Below, piece by piece: positions 14,179 to 23,417 of a stretch of DNA of 64,000 nucleotides. Made by a program: the position numbers and the translations under genes. The notes beneath the pieces are model-generated. The model worked only from the letters and a program-made list of their open reading frames with translations. It was not told the origin of the DNA and made no database searches. Position 1 is the first letter of the stretch. Each line of letters opens with the position of its first letter. Source of the DNA: Blastochloris viridis (GTDB lineage: Bacteria > Pseudomonadota > Alphaproteobacteria > UBA2136 > UBA6156); NCBI GenBank assembly GCA_005768725.1, contig VAFM01000002.1:310001-374000 (forward strand), written 5' to 3'.

Positions 14179-17100
14179 CTAAAGGGCGGGCGGCGGTAGC
14201 AACTCCATGTACTTCATTTTATCGTTGTACTCTTGCTGCTCTTCACGCTGCTGCGCAATCTCCGCTCTCCGCACCTGCACCCTGTCCGTCAACCGGTTCA
14301 GATCACTCAGCGCCACAGTCACCGGCGCTAAAGGCCCAGTACTGGCCAGGCTGGCACTGATGCCGGTACTCGCCGCCACAGCACCTAACCCATCACCCAA
14401 TACCGGCAGACGGTTCATCACATCGGCATAGCGCACGGTCAAAGCATCCAGCTTGGTGGCATCGCGCAGTTCGCCGTACACATAACCCAGCCGGAAGGCC
14501 GCCACCTGAGCGCCACGGTCGCCTACCATTGCCGCCGGAGTGACGCCCTCTAAACGGGCTTCCAGCAACGGTACAATCGTTTTCCAGTCCTTGGCCATCC
14601 ACGCCGCTTCGATGCGCAGATCACGTATCGCAGCGTCGTCGTTGGGCATTTTGGCGAGGGCCTTTTGCACGGCTTGCGGGCGCTTCAGGCGCAGCAGCAG
14701 GTCGGCTTCCACCAGTTTCCATTCCCGCGCCAGCACCTGCGTATTCGCGGCATGCTGCCATTTATCGATGATCTTAATGCCTTCGGCCGCCTTGCCCATG
14801 TTGCCGTAGGCTTCGGCCAGCATGAGAGAGAGCCGCGCCTGCGTCGGCATATCCAGCGGACGGAACTTGAGCTGCGATTCGAGAATCGGCACGGCTCGTG
14901 CCCACAGGTTGGCATCGATCAACAGACGCGCCACATGTTCATGGATCAGATCACCGCGCGCATCATGTGGCACCAGTTCACTGAAGTCATAATACAGCCC
15001 CACGTATTCCAGCGGATCATACGTATGCGGGTTTTCGGGGTCGAACACATGCACGAACGCATCCCCCATCTTTTCGGTCACCTGACGTAAGTTTGGCGAA
15101 CGCGGGAACGCTTTCACCAGCGTCTGCCAGTACTGCAGCGCCATGCGCGAGTCACCGGTCTTGGCGTACATGTCGCCCAGCATGTACAGCACGTCCTGTT
15201 CCAGATCATCCCCGCGCCAGTCGAACCACAGGTCACGCAGGTAGCTGATCACCTGCTCATCACTCAGATCACGGCGCTGGTACAGCGCCCTCACAAACTC
15301 AAACTTGGCACGGTAGGCGGTCTTCGGGTCGCGCATATCCTCGGCGGCAGCGGCCAAATACTCCAATCCCTCCGACTCCTCTGGCGTCCCCAAACGCACC
15401 AGCCCGCGCAGGCGGTTCAGCGCTGCCGGTACATCCTTGGGGTCATGGTAGCCCTTAATAAGTTCTTCCAGAACCGCCTTACCAGCCTTGCGGTTACCAC
15501 TCATCACCAGCGCGCTGGCCTGGGCTTCCTGCGCCATCTCACGCATATAGGCCGGGTACTTCGGCAGAATCCCACGCTCCTCCGGCCACAGTTTCAGCGC
15601 AGTGGCATAATCCCCTAAGCGGCTGGCAGCCACCGCACGCCACAGCTTGCCATCAGCGCCTAGTGGACCACCCTGATCGAACAGTTTCGCATCCGGCACT
15701 TCATCCCGCGCCAGCATCGCCACACCCATCAGCAAACGCGCAGCAGGGCTGGCGGGCAGTTTATCTTCGCGCACCGGCAACTCCCGCAATACCGCAAGCG
15801 CCTCTTCCGGACGGTCCCAGTTGAGGTACACCGCCGCCATATTCATCTGTTCGGCACGTTCCTGCGCACTGTCGGCCGGGCGCTCGGCAATGGCCCGCAA
15901 CGCCGCCAGAGAATCACTCACGTACGACTTCCCGCGCACCGGGAACAATCCCTCCACCATCCGTGCCGGAACATCCGGAATCGGCTCCACCGCCGCCATA
16001 TCAGGAATCTTTACATCCAGCCGCCCTTCGCGGGCTTTTTCTTCATCAATTTTACGCTGCTTTTCAGCTTCCAGAGAGGCTTTCACCGGCTCCAGTGTCA
16101 CCTGATTCCAGGTACCCGAAACCTTGCTCGGCGTCACATCAGAACTGGCGGTCACCGTCTCGTCACCATGCGCCTCCGCCCCCACGTCCGGGGTTTCCGC
16201 AGGCGGTTCGGCCGAATGCGCGGCTAACACCTCTCCGGCAGCCTCAACCCCATGCGTATCAGCGGCGTGGGTGTCCGAAACCGTCGTCACGTCCCTTTTT
16301 TTTTCCTGATCCACCAGCGGGGTGCCCAGCCCGCTCATGCCCTTGGGCAGGGTCAGGCTGACTAGCGTGCCCGGCACATACACCTTGCCCAGCACGCGCG
16401 GCAGCAGTTCGCTTTCCACTTCTTCCAAAGCCATGGGCCGCATCGAAGGCGCCGGGTGCACACTCACCTTGGCTAAACCGCTCTGCGCCACGGCCGCTTC
16501 CACAGCGGTGGCCGAAGGTTTGCTCGGCAGGCTCGGCGGTGCCTTTACAGCCACCTCGTCCACCTTGGTCCCGCGCGTCATCACATCGCCTACATTTACA
16601 GCCTGCAACGGCGCCTTGGCCGCAGGCGTTTCACCTGTCGTTGCCGCCGCCGTGGTCGTCTTGGCGGGCACTGGTTCATCACCCGCCGCAGGGTTTACTG
16701 CAGCGGCAGAAACACGCCCCGCAGCCCCCATGCGCACACCACCCACCACACTGCCCAGCATACTCACCGGGCGCTCCGCCAGCGCGACCTGCCAATCTTT
16801 TCCAAACGCGCGCAGGCTTTGCGGACGCAGCGTTTCGTTCCCCGCCAGCCAGCTGTCATTCAGCATTACGGCGCTCTCGCTTTTCAGCGCGGTGCCCGGG
16901 CGCACCAGCCAGTTAGTCCCGTCCTGCACCACTTTCCAGCTGCTTTCCACACCGCGTACCAGCACCGCCTGCAAACCGTTGTCGGTCGTCCGCTGTACAT
17001 TCACGGTGGCAGGCAAGGTACCGATTTTTACTTCACCACCCGCGGGCACCACTACAATCAAACCATCCACACTCGGGCGCCATGCCGCCATGCGTGCCGC

Positions 17101-17214
17101 TTCCGCACGTATCAGTAATTTTCCGTCCACGGCATCAATCTGCAGGCCCGGTGCCGCCCATACAGCCGTTGGCACCACCAGTACCGCCGCTACGTGCATC
17201 GCAAATGTCCGCAT
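14179..17214 (-). CDS. Large secreted TPR protein of the MotB-like operon
   Basis: 1011 residues with a signal peptide (about 1-20, ending VWAAP). Residues about 21-160 look like a beta-rich AMIN-like domain (IDAVDGKLLIRAEAARMAAWRPSVDGLIVVVPAGG). About 160-410 is low-complexity Ala/Pro/Val/Thr. From about 440 to 930 there are many degenerate tetratricopeptide-like helical pairs (AEQMNMAAVYLNWDRPEEALAVLREL and similar), and the C-terminus is a short coiled coil. Its start shares one base with the stop of the MotB-like gene upstream. I infer a periplasmic scaffold for the motor or chemosensory pole; no characterised homologue is recognised. Confidence 0.8.
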   Translation of the reverse strand: MRTFAMHVAAVLVVPTAVWAAPGLQIDAVDGKLLIRAEAARMAAWRPSVDGLIVVVPAGGEVKIGTLPATVNVQRTTDNGLQAVLVRGVESSWKVVQDGTNWLVRPGTALKSESAVMLNDSWLAGNETLRPQSLRAFGKDWQVALAERPVSMLGSVVGGVRMGAAGRVSAAAVNPAAGDEPVPAKTTTAAATTGETPAAKAPLQAVNVGDVMTRGTKVDEVAVKAPPSLPSKPSATAVEAAVAQSGLAKVSVHPAPSMRPMALEEVESELLPRVLGKVYVPGTLVSLTLPKGMSGLGTPLVDQEKKRDVTTVSDTHAADTHGVEAAGEVLAAHSAEPPAETPDVGAEAHGDETVTASSDVTPSKVSGTWNQVTLEPVKASLEAEKQRKIDEEKAREGRLDVKIPDMAAVEPIPDVPARMVEGLFPVRGKSYVSDSLAALRAIAERPADSAQERAEQMNMAAVYLNWDRPEEALAVLRELPVREDKLPASPAARLLMGVAMLARDEVPDAKLFDQGGPLGADGKLWRAVAASRLGDYATALKLWPEERGILPKYPAYMREMAQEAQASALVMSGNRKAGKAVLEELIKGYHDPKDVPAALNRLRGLVRLGTPEESEGLEYLAAAAEDMRDPKTAYRAKFEFVRALYQRRDLSDEQVISYLRDLWFDWRGDDLEQDVLYMLGDMYAKTGDSRMALQYWQTLVKAFPRSPNLRQVTEKMGDAFVHVFDPENPHTYDPLEYVGLYYDFSELVPHDARGDLIHEHVARLLIDANLWARAVPILESQLKFRPLDMPTQARLSLMLAEAYGNMGKAAEGIKIIDKWQHAANTQVLAREWKLVEADLLLRLKRPQAVQKALAKMPNDDAAIRDLRIEAAWMAKDWKTIVPLLEARLEGVTPAAMVGDRGAQVAAFRLGYVYGELRDATKLDALTVRYADVMNRLPVLGDGLGAVAASTGISASLASTGPLAPVTVALSDLNRLTDRVQVRRAEIAQQREEQQEYNDKMKYMELLPPPAL

Positions 17215-17909
17215 CAGTTCGCCCTCACAACCAGATGCACAGCCGGCTCACCTTCCACCACTTCGGCAAAGGCATTGTCCACGCCGGTCGCGTTCAAGAT
17301 CAGCGCCAGTTTCTGGGCCTGTTGGGCAGCCGCGGCCAAACCGGCCTGCGGTGCACTCACACGCACACCCACCGGATTTTTCCAGCCGCGCAAGGCGGCT
17401 CCCAAGGCTTCCCATTCAGCTTTGGCAGCCTGCGGGTCCTGCTTAGTTGCGGCAATGCTGTAAACCATTTCACTGCCACGCACGCCCTGCGTTTCTTCGC
17501 CACGCAAACCACTCCAACCCGGGCTTTTTTCCAGATGCTGCTGCAGCAGAACATTCAGATATCCCAAGCCCGAACGCACGGCCGATGTCCGAATTTCGGC
17601 ATTATTCACGCCTTCCGCCACACTCTCCACCACCACTTCGCGCGAGGCAAATTTCGATTTGAAGCTGCCGGATATCGCCTCCCACTTCTCGCGCTCCAGC
17701 GTCTGCATCGAGAACATCAGCACAAAGAACGCCACCATCAGACTGGTAAGGTCAATGAACGAGATCAGCCATGCCGTCCGCGAAGGCTGATAACGCGCGG
17801 TCTTTAATTCCATCCAGAGTGGCGCCGGCGCCGCCACAGCAACCGGAGCTTTCACCGGAGCGGCCACAGGAGCTTTTTCGTGTTCAGTTTGCGGAGCCAC
17901 CGTCGTCAT
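17214..17909 (-). CDS. MotB-like stator protein with membrane Asp, truncated periplasmic part
   Basis: 231 residues. An Ala/Pro-rich cytoplasmic N-terminus is followed by one transmembrane helix at about residues 47-67, WLISFIDLTSLMVAFFVLMFSM, and QTLEREKW, an arrangement typical of MotB/PomB, with the proton-binding Asp in FIDL. The peptidoglycan-binding OmpA signature (TDN..LS..RA..V) is not recognisable; only a short C-terminal domain (QQAQKLALILNATGVDNAF) faintly resembles its last part. No motA lies in the window. Overlaps its neighbours on both sides by 4 and 1 bases. Probably a stator or stator-accessory subunit. Confidence 0.7.
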   Translation of the reverse strand: MTTVAPQTEHEKAPVAAPVKAPVAVAAPAPLWMELKTARYQPSRTAWLISFIDLTSLMVAFFVLMFSMQTLEREKWEAISGSFKSKFASREVVVESVAEGVNNAEIRTSAVRSGLGYLNVLLQQHLEKSPGWSGLRGEETQGVRGSEMVYSIAATKQDPQAAKAEWEALGAALRGWKNPVGVRVSAPQAGLAAAAQQAQKLALILNATGVDNAFAEVVEGEPAVHLVVRAN

Positions 17910-18571
17910 CGAACACCTCCGGCATCCACGCCACGGGTATCCCCATTCACGTCATCGGTCAGGTTCTGTATAGCGCTCCCCATAGCGGAACCGGTCAACG
18001 CACCGGGGCGGACCTGCACCTGCAGCACACGCTCTTCACTGTCCTGCCACGCCACCGCGCTCCCGGTCATGCGGCTCAGGGTCGCCATGTAACCGGCAAA
18101 CAGGCCTTTCGCGTCGTAAGGCGCTTGCAGGCCCCATGCCAGGGTACTGTCGGCACCAGCCGCCGCGCGCAGCTTGGCAACAAACTCGGGCCGGCGCAGC
18201 GTGCCATTCTCCTGAAAGACTTCATTCAGCGGCACTTCCACGCGCAGCTCATTGGCGTTGGAGCCCTGCGGCAACACGCGTAACTGCATGCGGTTCATCA
18301 CGGTCCCGCGCAGACGGGTGATCACATCTTCGCGCCACGCAGTGTGCGGAGCCGTCGGTACGGCCTGACCTTCAGGCGCTTCGGTGCGGGTCTCGGCCAT
18401 CGCCTCGTTGCTGGCCATCAATTCCGCGTCGGGGTGCGGTTTACCCGGCTGGGCCATGCTGTTCAACAGCATGAAAAACACCAGCAGGATGAGATTGAGA
18501 GACAGCCACATGATCAACGCCGAATCGCCGTTGGAAACGGCTTTCAGCGAGCGGGGAACAAGCGCGGTCAC
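17906..18571 (-). CDS. Second MotB-like membrane protein lacking the membrane Asp
   Basis: 221 residues: a short N-terminus, one transmembrane helix (about 19-38, ALIMWLSLNLILLVFFMLLNSM), then a periplasmic region of about 180 residues. Aligned at the shared FFxLLxSM end with the neighbouring MotB-like protein, the proton-carrying Asp position is Ser. The periplasmic part (TRLRGTVMNRMQLRVLPQGSNANELRVEVPLNEVFQENGTLRRPEFVAKLRAA) resembles the first strands and helix of an OmpA-like domain (a FxxG..L element) but lacks the peptidoglycan-binding motif. First gene of the coupled trio. Confidence 0.65.
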   Translation of the reverse strand: MTALVPRSLKAVSNGDSALIMWLSLNLILLVFFMLLNSMAQPGKPHPDAELMASNEAMAETRTEAPEGQAVPTAPHTAWREDVITRLRGTVMNRMQLRVLPQGSNANELRVEVPLNEVFQENGTLRRPEFVAKLRAAAGADSTLAWGLQAPYDAKGLFAGYMATLSRMTGSAVAWQDSEERVLQVQVRPGALTGSAMGSAIQNLTDDVNGDTRGVDAGGVR

Positions 18572-18607
18572 GCGGCGGATTCTCTTTCTTGGTCACGCAA
18601 GTTTAGC

Positions 18608-18645
18608 ACAAAGCCGCCGGGACACCAGTCCAACGGCGGCTTTGG
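18608..18645 (-). terminator. Terminator downstream of cheA
   Basis: AAAGCCGCCG / CGGCGGCTTT with a 14-base loop, between the cheA stop and the next gene start. No clear T run on the minus strand, so termination may be partial. Confidence 0.45.
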
Positions 18646-18714
18646 GGCAGGCTTTCCTGCGGCATCTGCGTAAGGCTGTGGCGGAAATATGAATCGCCAG
18701 CGCCTATTCCGGCT

Positions 18715-20850
18715 TTAGTGACCGACCGACTTGCTCATCTGCTTCATCATGTAGGGCACATCCAGAATCATGTGCACCTTACCGTCACCGGTAATGGTGG
18801 CACCCGAAACCGCCTTGTTGTACTCAAACATGCCGGTCACGGGCTTCACAACCACTTCTTCCTGGCCCAGCAGCGCATCCACAACCAAGCCCATGGCCGA
18901 GCTGCCTTCACGCACCACCACCACAAAACCCTTGATCTTGTCATTCGGGGCCGCACCCGGTTTGTCCACATCTTCCAGACGCACCAGCGCACCGTCCACT
19001 TGCGGGGTGAGCGCATGGGTCAGTTTGGAGAGGTAATACAGCGGCAGCGGCTCGCCCCGCAACTCAATCACATTCTGGTCATTCACACGGTGAATACCTT
19101 CGGTGGTGAACTTGATGACCTCGGCAATATCCCCGATCGGGATGGCAAATCCTTCATTACGGGCCCCCACGATCAACGCGTTCACAATAGCCAGCGTCAG
19201 CGGCATGTAAATGCTGAAGCACGTTCCCATCCCCAGCTCGCTGGTGATGTCCACGCTGCCCTGCAGGTTAAGAATCTTGGTATTCACCACATCCATCCCC
19301 ACACCACGGCCGCTCACGTCGGTAATCTGCTCGGCGGTGGAGAATCCCGGCGCCATGATGAGACGGATCGCTTCGGCATCACTCAGCGCCGCCGCCGCCA
19401 CGTCACTGATGATCCCCTTCTTGACGGCGACCTTGCGGATCTTTTCGGGGTCGATCCCCTTACCATCTTCCTGAACTTGGATCACCACGTTGTTACCCTC
19501 GTAAAACGCGCGCACAACCAAAGTCCCTTCGGGGTGCTTGCCAACAGCTTCACGCTCGGCAGGCAGTTCAATCCCATGGTCAAGCGCGTTACGGATCATG
19601 TGCACCATCGGGTCGGCCAGATCCTCAACAAGGCTCTTATCGACTTCGGTCATTTCCCCTTCGACGATCAGGTTGACCTCTTTCTTGAGTTGCGTCTTCA
19701 GCTCACGCACCTGTCTCGGAATCTTGTCGAATACCTTCTTGATCGGCTGCATGCGGGTACTCAGCACGCTCATCTGCAGGTCCTGCGTCACACGGCTCAA
19801 CTGCTCCATGGTAGAGTAGATCATCGTCGCATTGTCCAGCTCTTCAATCACCTTACGGGTCTCAGGGCCGTTCAGTTGGCGCAGCATGGTGTTACGGGCC
19901 AGCACAAGCTCACCCACCAGGTTCATCACCTTGTCCAGACGCGAGGTCTCCACACGGATGGTATCGTTACCAGCTTCCTCATTACGGCGCGGCGCCTGAC
20001 GACGATCTTCACCCTTGCGCTGCTCTTCCGGCACAGCCTTGGCCACAGCCGGGCCAACCGCCGCAGCAGGCGCCGGGGCAGCCGCCACCGGGGCCGAGAA
20101 TTTCAGATCCTCCTCACACTCTTTATCGCGGCTCGGGTCAAGGGTCGGGTCATTCAGTACCGAGGCCAGCAGTTCGGCATTTACACTCACACCACTCGTA
20201 ACAGGCGTCGCCACAGGGGCGGCAGCAACAACCGGAGCCGCCTCCTCAGGTTCCTTGTCGCGGCTGGGGTCCAGCGTGGGGTCGCTCAAAACTTCATCCA
20301 GCAGGTTGAACGGTTTGTCCTCAACAACCTCCGCGTCCGCTGCCATATCCGCGTCCTCAGCGGCATCGTCCATATCCTCGTCCGCAGCTTCCATTACCAC
20401 TGGTGCGGCCGGAATTTCCACAGCGGTCTGGCCGGTCGCCAGCGCATCCAAAGCCTCACGCAGGGCGGTGGTATCAAAATCAGAATCATCTTCGCGGCGC
20501 TTCTGGATCAGCACCAGTTGCTTCAGCATATCGGTGGTCTGCAACAGGGCGTCCATCACCGGCTTGGTCACTTTCACACGTCCCTGACGCACTTCATCCA
20601 GCAGGTTTTCACCGGAGTGCGCCAGCTTGGCGATTTTTTCCAACCCCAAAAAGCCGGCGCCACCCTTCAGGGTGTGCAGCATACGGAAGATACGGTCGAC
20701 CGTTTCCTGGTCGGTACCGCTGCTGGCACCATCGGCCAGCGCTTCTAGTTTGATGAGATCCTGTTCGAGCGTATCGAGGTTTTCATCGGCCTCGGTGAAG
20801 AATTCCTCAAGGATTTCATTCAGCTCATCGCCCATATCGTCCATGGTCAT
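18715..20850 (-). CDS. cheA: Chemotaxis histidine kinase CheA
   Basis: 711 residues. HPt domain at about 8-115 with the phosphorylated His in FRMLHTLKGGAGFLG (H59). The linker where P2 usually sits is Ala/Asp-rich and carries two copies of a motif ending DPTLDPSRDKE (about 181-203 and 225-247). P3 dimerisation follows from about 297 (TIRVETSRLDKVMNLVGELVLARN), then the HATPase with MIRNALDHGIE (N box), EDGKGIDPEKI (G1) and GRGVGMDVV (G2), and a C-terminal CheW-like domain. Autophosphorylates and passes phosphate to CheY and CheB. Part of the minus-strand cheY-cheZ-cheB-cheA block but behind a terminator from cheB. Confidence 0.97.
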   Translation of the reverse strand: MTMDDMGDELNEILEEFFTEADENLDTLEQDLIKLEALADGASSGTDQETVDRIFRMLHTLKGGAGFLGLEKIAKLAHSGENLLDEVRQGRVKVTKPVMDALLQTTDMLKQLVLIQKRREDDSDFDTTALREALDALATGQTAVEIPAAPVVMEAADEDMDDAAEDADMAADAEVVEDKPFNLLDEVLSDPTLDPSRDKEPEEAAPVVAAAPVATPVTSGVSVNAELLASVLNDPTLDPSRDKECEEDLKFSAPVAAAPAPAAAVGPAVAKAVPEEQRKGEDRRQAPRRNEEAGNDTIRVETSRLDKVMNLVGELVLARNTMLRQLNGPETRKVIEELDNATMIYSTMEQLSRVTQDLQMSVLSTRMQPIKKVFDKIPRQVRELKTQLKKEVNLIVEGEMTEVDKSLVEDLADPMVHMIRNALDHGIELPAEREAVGKHPEGTLVVRAFYEGNNVVIQVQEDGKGIDPEKIRKVAVKKGIISDVAAAALSDAEAIRLIMAPGFSTAEQITDVSGRGVGMDVVNTKILNLQGSVDITSELGMGTCFSIYMPLTLAIVNALIVGARNEGFAIPIGDIAEVIKFTTEGIHRVNDQNVIELRGEPLPLYYLSKLTHALTPQVDGALVRLEDVDKPGAAPNDKIKGFVVVVREGSSAMGLVVDALLGQEEVVVKPVTGMFEYNKAVSGATITGDGKVHMILDVPYMMKQMSKSVGH

Positions 20851-21099
20851 GGCAAGTTCCTGCGGTGCTTGTTCTTATTGCCTTCACCTTAGCCGAGTCC
20901 GTCCCGTAACTCAATGCAACTTCAAGCCGATGCCCAACAATCACGCATACCTCTGCGCGGCATTCGCCACGATTCATCAGACCGCAAAACCCGCTTTTTT
21001 CCCTCCCTCAATCCTGGTTACCGAAGAACGTAAGCGCACGGCACAGCAATGAGCAATGCAGAGGAATGAACGATGACTACCCAAGGGTAATACAGGGTC
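20851..21099. other. cheB-cheA intergenic region
   Basis: About 250 bases with no convincing gene. As cheB ends in a terminator, a cheA promoter must lie here; I see no clear consensus. Confidence 0.4.
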
Positions 21100-21127
21100 A
21101 AAAAAATGCGGGCTGTTTTAGCCCGCG
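21100..21127 (-). terminator. Terminator overlapping the cheB stop
   Basis: On the minus strand GCGGGCT-AAAAC-AGCCCGC followed by ATTTTTTTG. The TAA stop of cheB lies in the loop. Its plus-strand arm TTTTAGCCCGCGC equals the right end of the B-family palindromes. Confidence 0.8.
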
Positions 21128-22269
21128 CTTTTAATTCCTAACAGAATGCACAACCGTTCACCGATCTGCTCCAACGGCAACACTTCACTGGCACCGCCAC
21201 CTTCCACCACCGCCTTGGGCATACCATACACCACGCAGCTTTCCTGATTCTGCGCAATGATGTGCGCGCCCAGTTCCTTCAATTTCACATACTCACGCAT
21301 GCCGTCGCTGCCCATACCGGTCAGCATAACGCCAATGACATTACGGCCATACGCCTGCGCCACACTCTCGGCCAGCACATCCACACTCGGCTTGTACAGG
21401 CTTTCACCCTTGTCTTCATCCACACGGCACGAACTCGCATTCACACGCGCATGCAACCCGCCGGGGCTGATGTACACCGTACCCGCCTGCAGTACATCGT
21501 GGTTCTTCATTTCCACCACTTTGATCGGACAGGTTTCGTTCAGACGGTTCGCCAGCGCCAACGTAAACTGCGGCGGCATGTGCTGGGCCACCACCACGGG
21601 CAGCGGAAAATTCGCGGGCAGCTTCTCCAGCAATACCTGCAACGCCTTAGGGCCGCCAGTACTGCTGCCAACCATCACCAGGCGTGCATGAGGTATGCGC
21701 AACGTGCTCGGTAAGGGCGCCGGAACCGCGGCCGGAGACGCCGGGCGCGGCGGCATACCCACAGCCAGAACAGAGGGACTGAGAGACGGTGCGGCAGGTG
21801 TGCTGAAATGCGGAGACGGCATCGACGGCGCAGCTCCACCGGCATCCACACCGGCCGCGGCAAACAGCTTTTCATAAAGCTCATCGGCACCGCGGAAGAT
21901 ATTGCGTTCCTTGTCACCAAACGCCTTCGGTACAAAGTCCACTGCACCCAGTTCCAGTGCCTTGATGGTCGTCTGTGCTCCGGCTTCGGTGAGAGTCGAC
22001 ACCATGATCACAGGTGTTTTCACCGTCTTCATGATTTCCGCCAACGCTTCCAGCCCGTTCATCACGGGCATTTCCACGTCCATCGTCATCACATCGGGCT
22101 TGAGAGCCTTGGCTTTCTCCACACCTTCCTTGCCATCCGCGGCGGTATCGATCACCGTAAAGCGCGGATTCTTGGAGATCATGCGGACAAGCGCGCCACG
22201 CATGAACGAGCTGTCATCAACCACCAGAACCCGTACGGGTTTGGCGGAGGAAGGCGGTTGTCCTATCAT
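21118..22269 (-). CDS. cheB: Protein-glutamate methylesterase CheB
   Basis: 383 residues. Receiver domain about 12-125 (RVLVVDDSSFMRG; phospho-Asp in DVMTMDVEMPVMNG), Pro/Ala-rich linker, then the methylesterase domain from about 190 with the triad Ser in VMVGSSTGGPKAL, His in VAQHMPPQFT and Asp in LTGMGSDGM. Removes methyl groups from chemoreceptors and deamidates Gln for adaptation when phosphorylated by CheA. Counterpart cheR lies at 38262. Confidence 0.97.
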   Translation of the reverse strand: MIGQPPSSAKPVRVLVVDDSSFMRGALVRMISKNPRFTVIDTAADGKEGVEKAKALKPDVMTMDVEMPVMNGLEALAEIMKTVKTPVIMVSTLTEAGAQTTIKALELGAVDFVPKAFGDKERNIFRGADELYEKLFAAAGVDAGGAAPSMPSPHFSTPAAPSLSPSVLAVGMPPRPASPAAVPAPLPSTLRIPHARLVMVGSSTGGPKALQVLLEKLPANFPLPVVVAQHMPPQFTLALANRLNETCPIKVVEMKNHDVLQAGTVYISPGGLHARVNASSCRVDEDKGESLYKPSVDVLAESVAQAYGRNVIGVMLTGMGSDGMREYVKLKELGAHIIAQNQESCVVYGMPKAVVEGGGASEVLPLEQIGERLCILLGIKSAG

Positions 22270-22287
22270 AGGATGATTCTAAGCTGC

Positions 22288-22995
22288 TTACAGCAGTTTG
22301 GAAAGAATCGAGTCGATCTCGTCCTGATCCAGACCCTGACCACTCAGCTGCGGACCGTTCAGCAGTTCGGCATCTTCACGCAGTTCTGCCGCCGTCTCTT
22401 CATCCAGATTATGCTTGTTCTCCATCAGACCGAACACGACAACCATGCGCAGAACCTGACGCTCGATTTCCTGCAGGGCACGCACAACCTTCTGCACGCG
22501 CTGGCCGGTAATATCCTGGAAGTTACAGGCTTCAAAAATATGAGTGATGCTGGCGGCAGCCTGATTGATGGCGTCATCGACACCAGCCAGGGCATCCGGG
22601 TCCAGCGGCGGATCCATGGCGATAAGGCGCTCACGCAGGTCGTTATGGAACATCGTCAGACGGTCGCACTCGTCCATGATGCGGCCGGTGGCCTGTTCGG
22701 TCATCTGCACAATGGCATCAAGCTGGTTGGTGGCGTTCGGCAGGTGCTCTTCCGCAATGGCGCTACCCTTAACGTCCTGCAGCTCTTTCTTGGCGTTATT
22801 GATGAACTTAGCTAGTTCACCCAGCTCCTGATACAGGCGCTCGTTGTTACCGCTCTTGTCGCCTTGCTGGCCGAACATTTCTTTTACGGCGGCAACAAGT
22901 TCACGAACCTGTTCGGCCGGGATCATGTCGCCGGTTTGGGCGGCTTCCAGCGCGGCAATACGCTGGCTCAGGCTCAGGTGTTCAAAGGTGCTCAT
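22288..22995 (-). CDS. cheZ: CheY-P phosphatase CheZ
   Basis: 235 residues, predicted almost all helical. The catalytic region EACNFQDITGQRVQKV (about 175-190) holds the Asp-x3-Gln pair that activates hydrolysis of CheY phosphate, and the C-terminal peptide GQGLDQDEIDSILSKLL matches the CheY-binding tail after a flexible linker. 18 bases upstream of cheB. CheZ is best known in gamma- and betaproteobacteria and is uncommon in alphaproteobacteria, many of which use CheY phosphate sinks. Confidence 0.93.
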   Translation of the reverse strand: MSTFEHLSLSQRIAALEAAQTGDMIPAEQVRELVAAVKEMFGQQGDKSGNNERLYQELGELAKFINNAKKELQDVKGSAIAEEHLPNATNQLDAIVQMTEQATGRIMDECDRLTMFHNDLRERLIAMDPPLDPDALAGVDDAINQAAASITHIFEACNFQDITGQRVQKVVRALQEIERQVLRMVVVFGLMENKHNLDEETAAELREDAELLNGPQLSGQGLDQDEIDSILSKLL

Positions 22996-23030
22996 GGGGA
23001 TATATCTCTCTTAACAATAGGGCGGAAGGG

Positions 23031-23417
23031 TTAGAACATCCCGATGACTTTAGTCATCTTTTCTTTCAACGTGGCAGCGTTGAAGGGCTTGACGATGTAG
23101 TTGGAGACACCGGCCTGTACGGCGGCGATCACGTTCTCACGCTTACCTTCGGCGGTCACCATGATGAACGGAGTAATCTTGTATTTCTCGCTTTCGCGGA
23201 CTTTTTTCAGCAGGTCAATGCCGGTCATTTTCGGCATGTTCCAGTCGGAAATGACCAGGTCGATATGTTCGCTGTTCAGCTTGTCCCACGCGGTAGTGCC
23301 ATCATCGGCTTCGGTCATGTTGGTAAAGCCCAGCTGGCGCAGCAGGTTCACGATAATACGGCGCATGGTCTGCGCATCGTCCACCACCAGGATTCTCATG
23401 TTACGGTCGACGCTCAT
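23031..23417 (-). CDS. cheY: Chemotaxis response regulator CheY
   Basis: 128 residues from the ATG at 23417 (MSVDRNMRILVVDDAQTMRR), preceded by AAGGA; the longer reading frame adds 34 residues without family similarity. All receiver residues are present: DD at 13-14, phospho-Asp D58 in VISDWNMPKM, Thr in MVTAEG and Lys in VKPF. Phospho-CheY binds FliM to switch rotation; fliM is in the same block. Confidence 0.96.
   Translation of the reverse strand: MSVDRNMRILVVDDAQTMRRIIVNLLRQLGFTNMTEADDGTTAWDKLNSEHIDLVISDWNMPKMTGIDLLKKVRESEKYKITPFIMVTAEGKRENVIAAVQAGVSNYIVKPFNAATLKEKMTKVIGMF

Noticed and set aside
18718..20748. Long plus-strand open frame opposite cheA
   Set aside because: Mirror of the cheA frame with His/Arg-rich composition. 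Similar frames opposite flgE and nrdA were rejected for the same reason.
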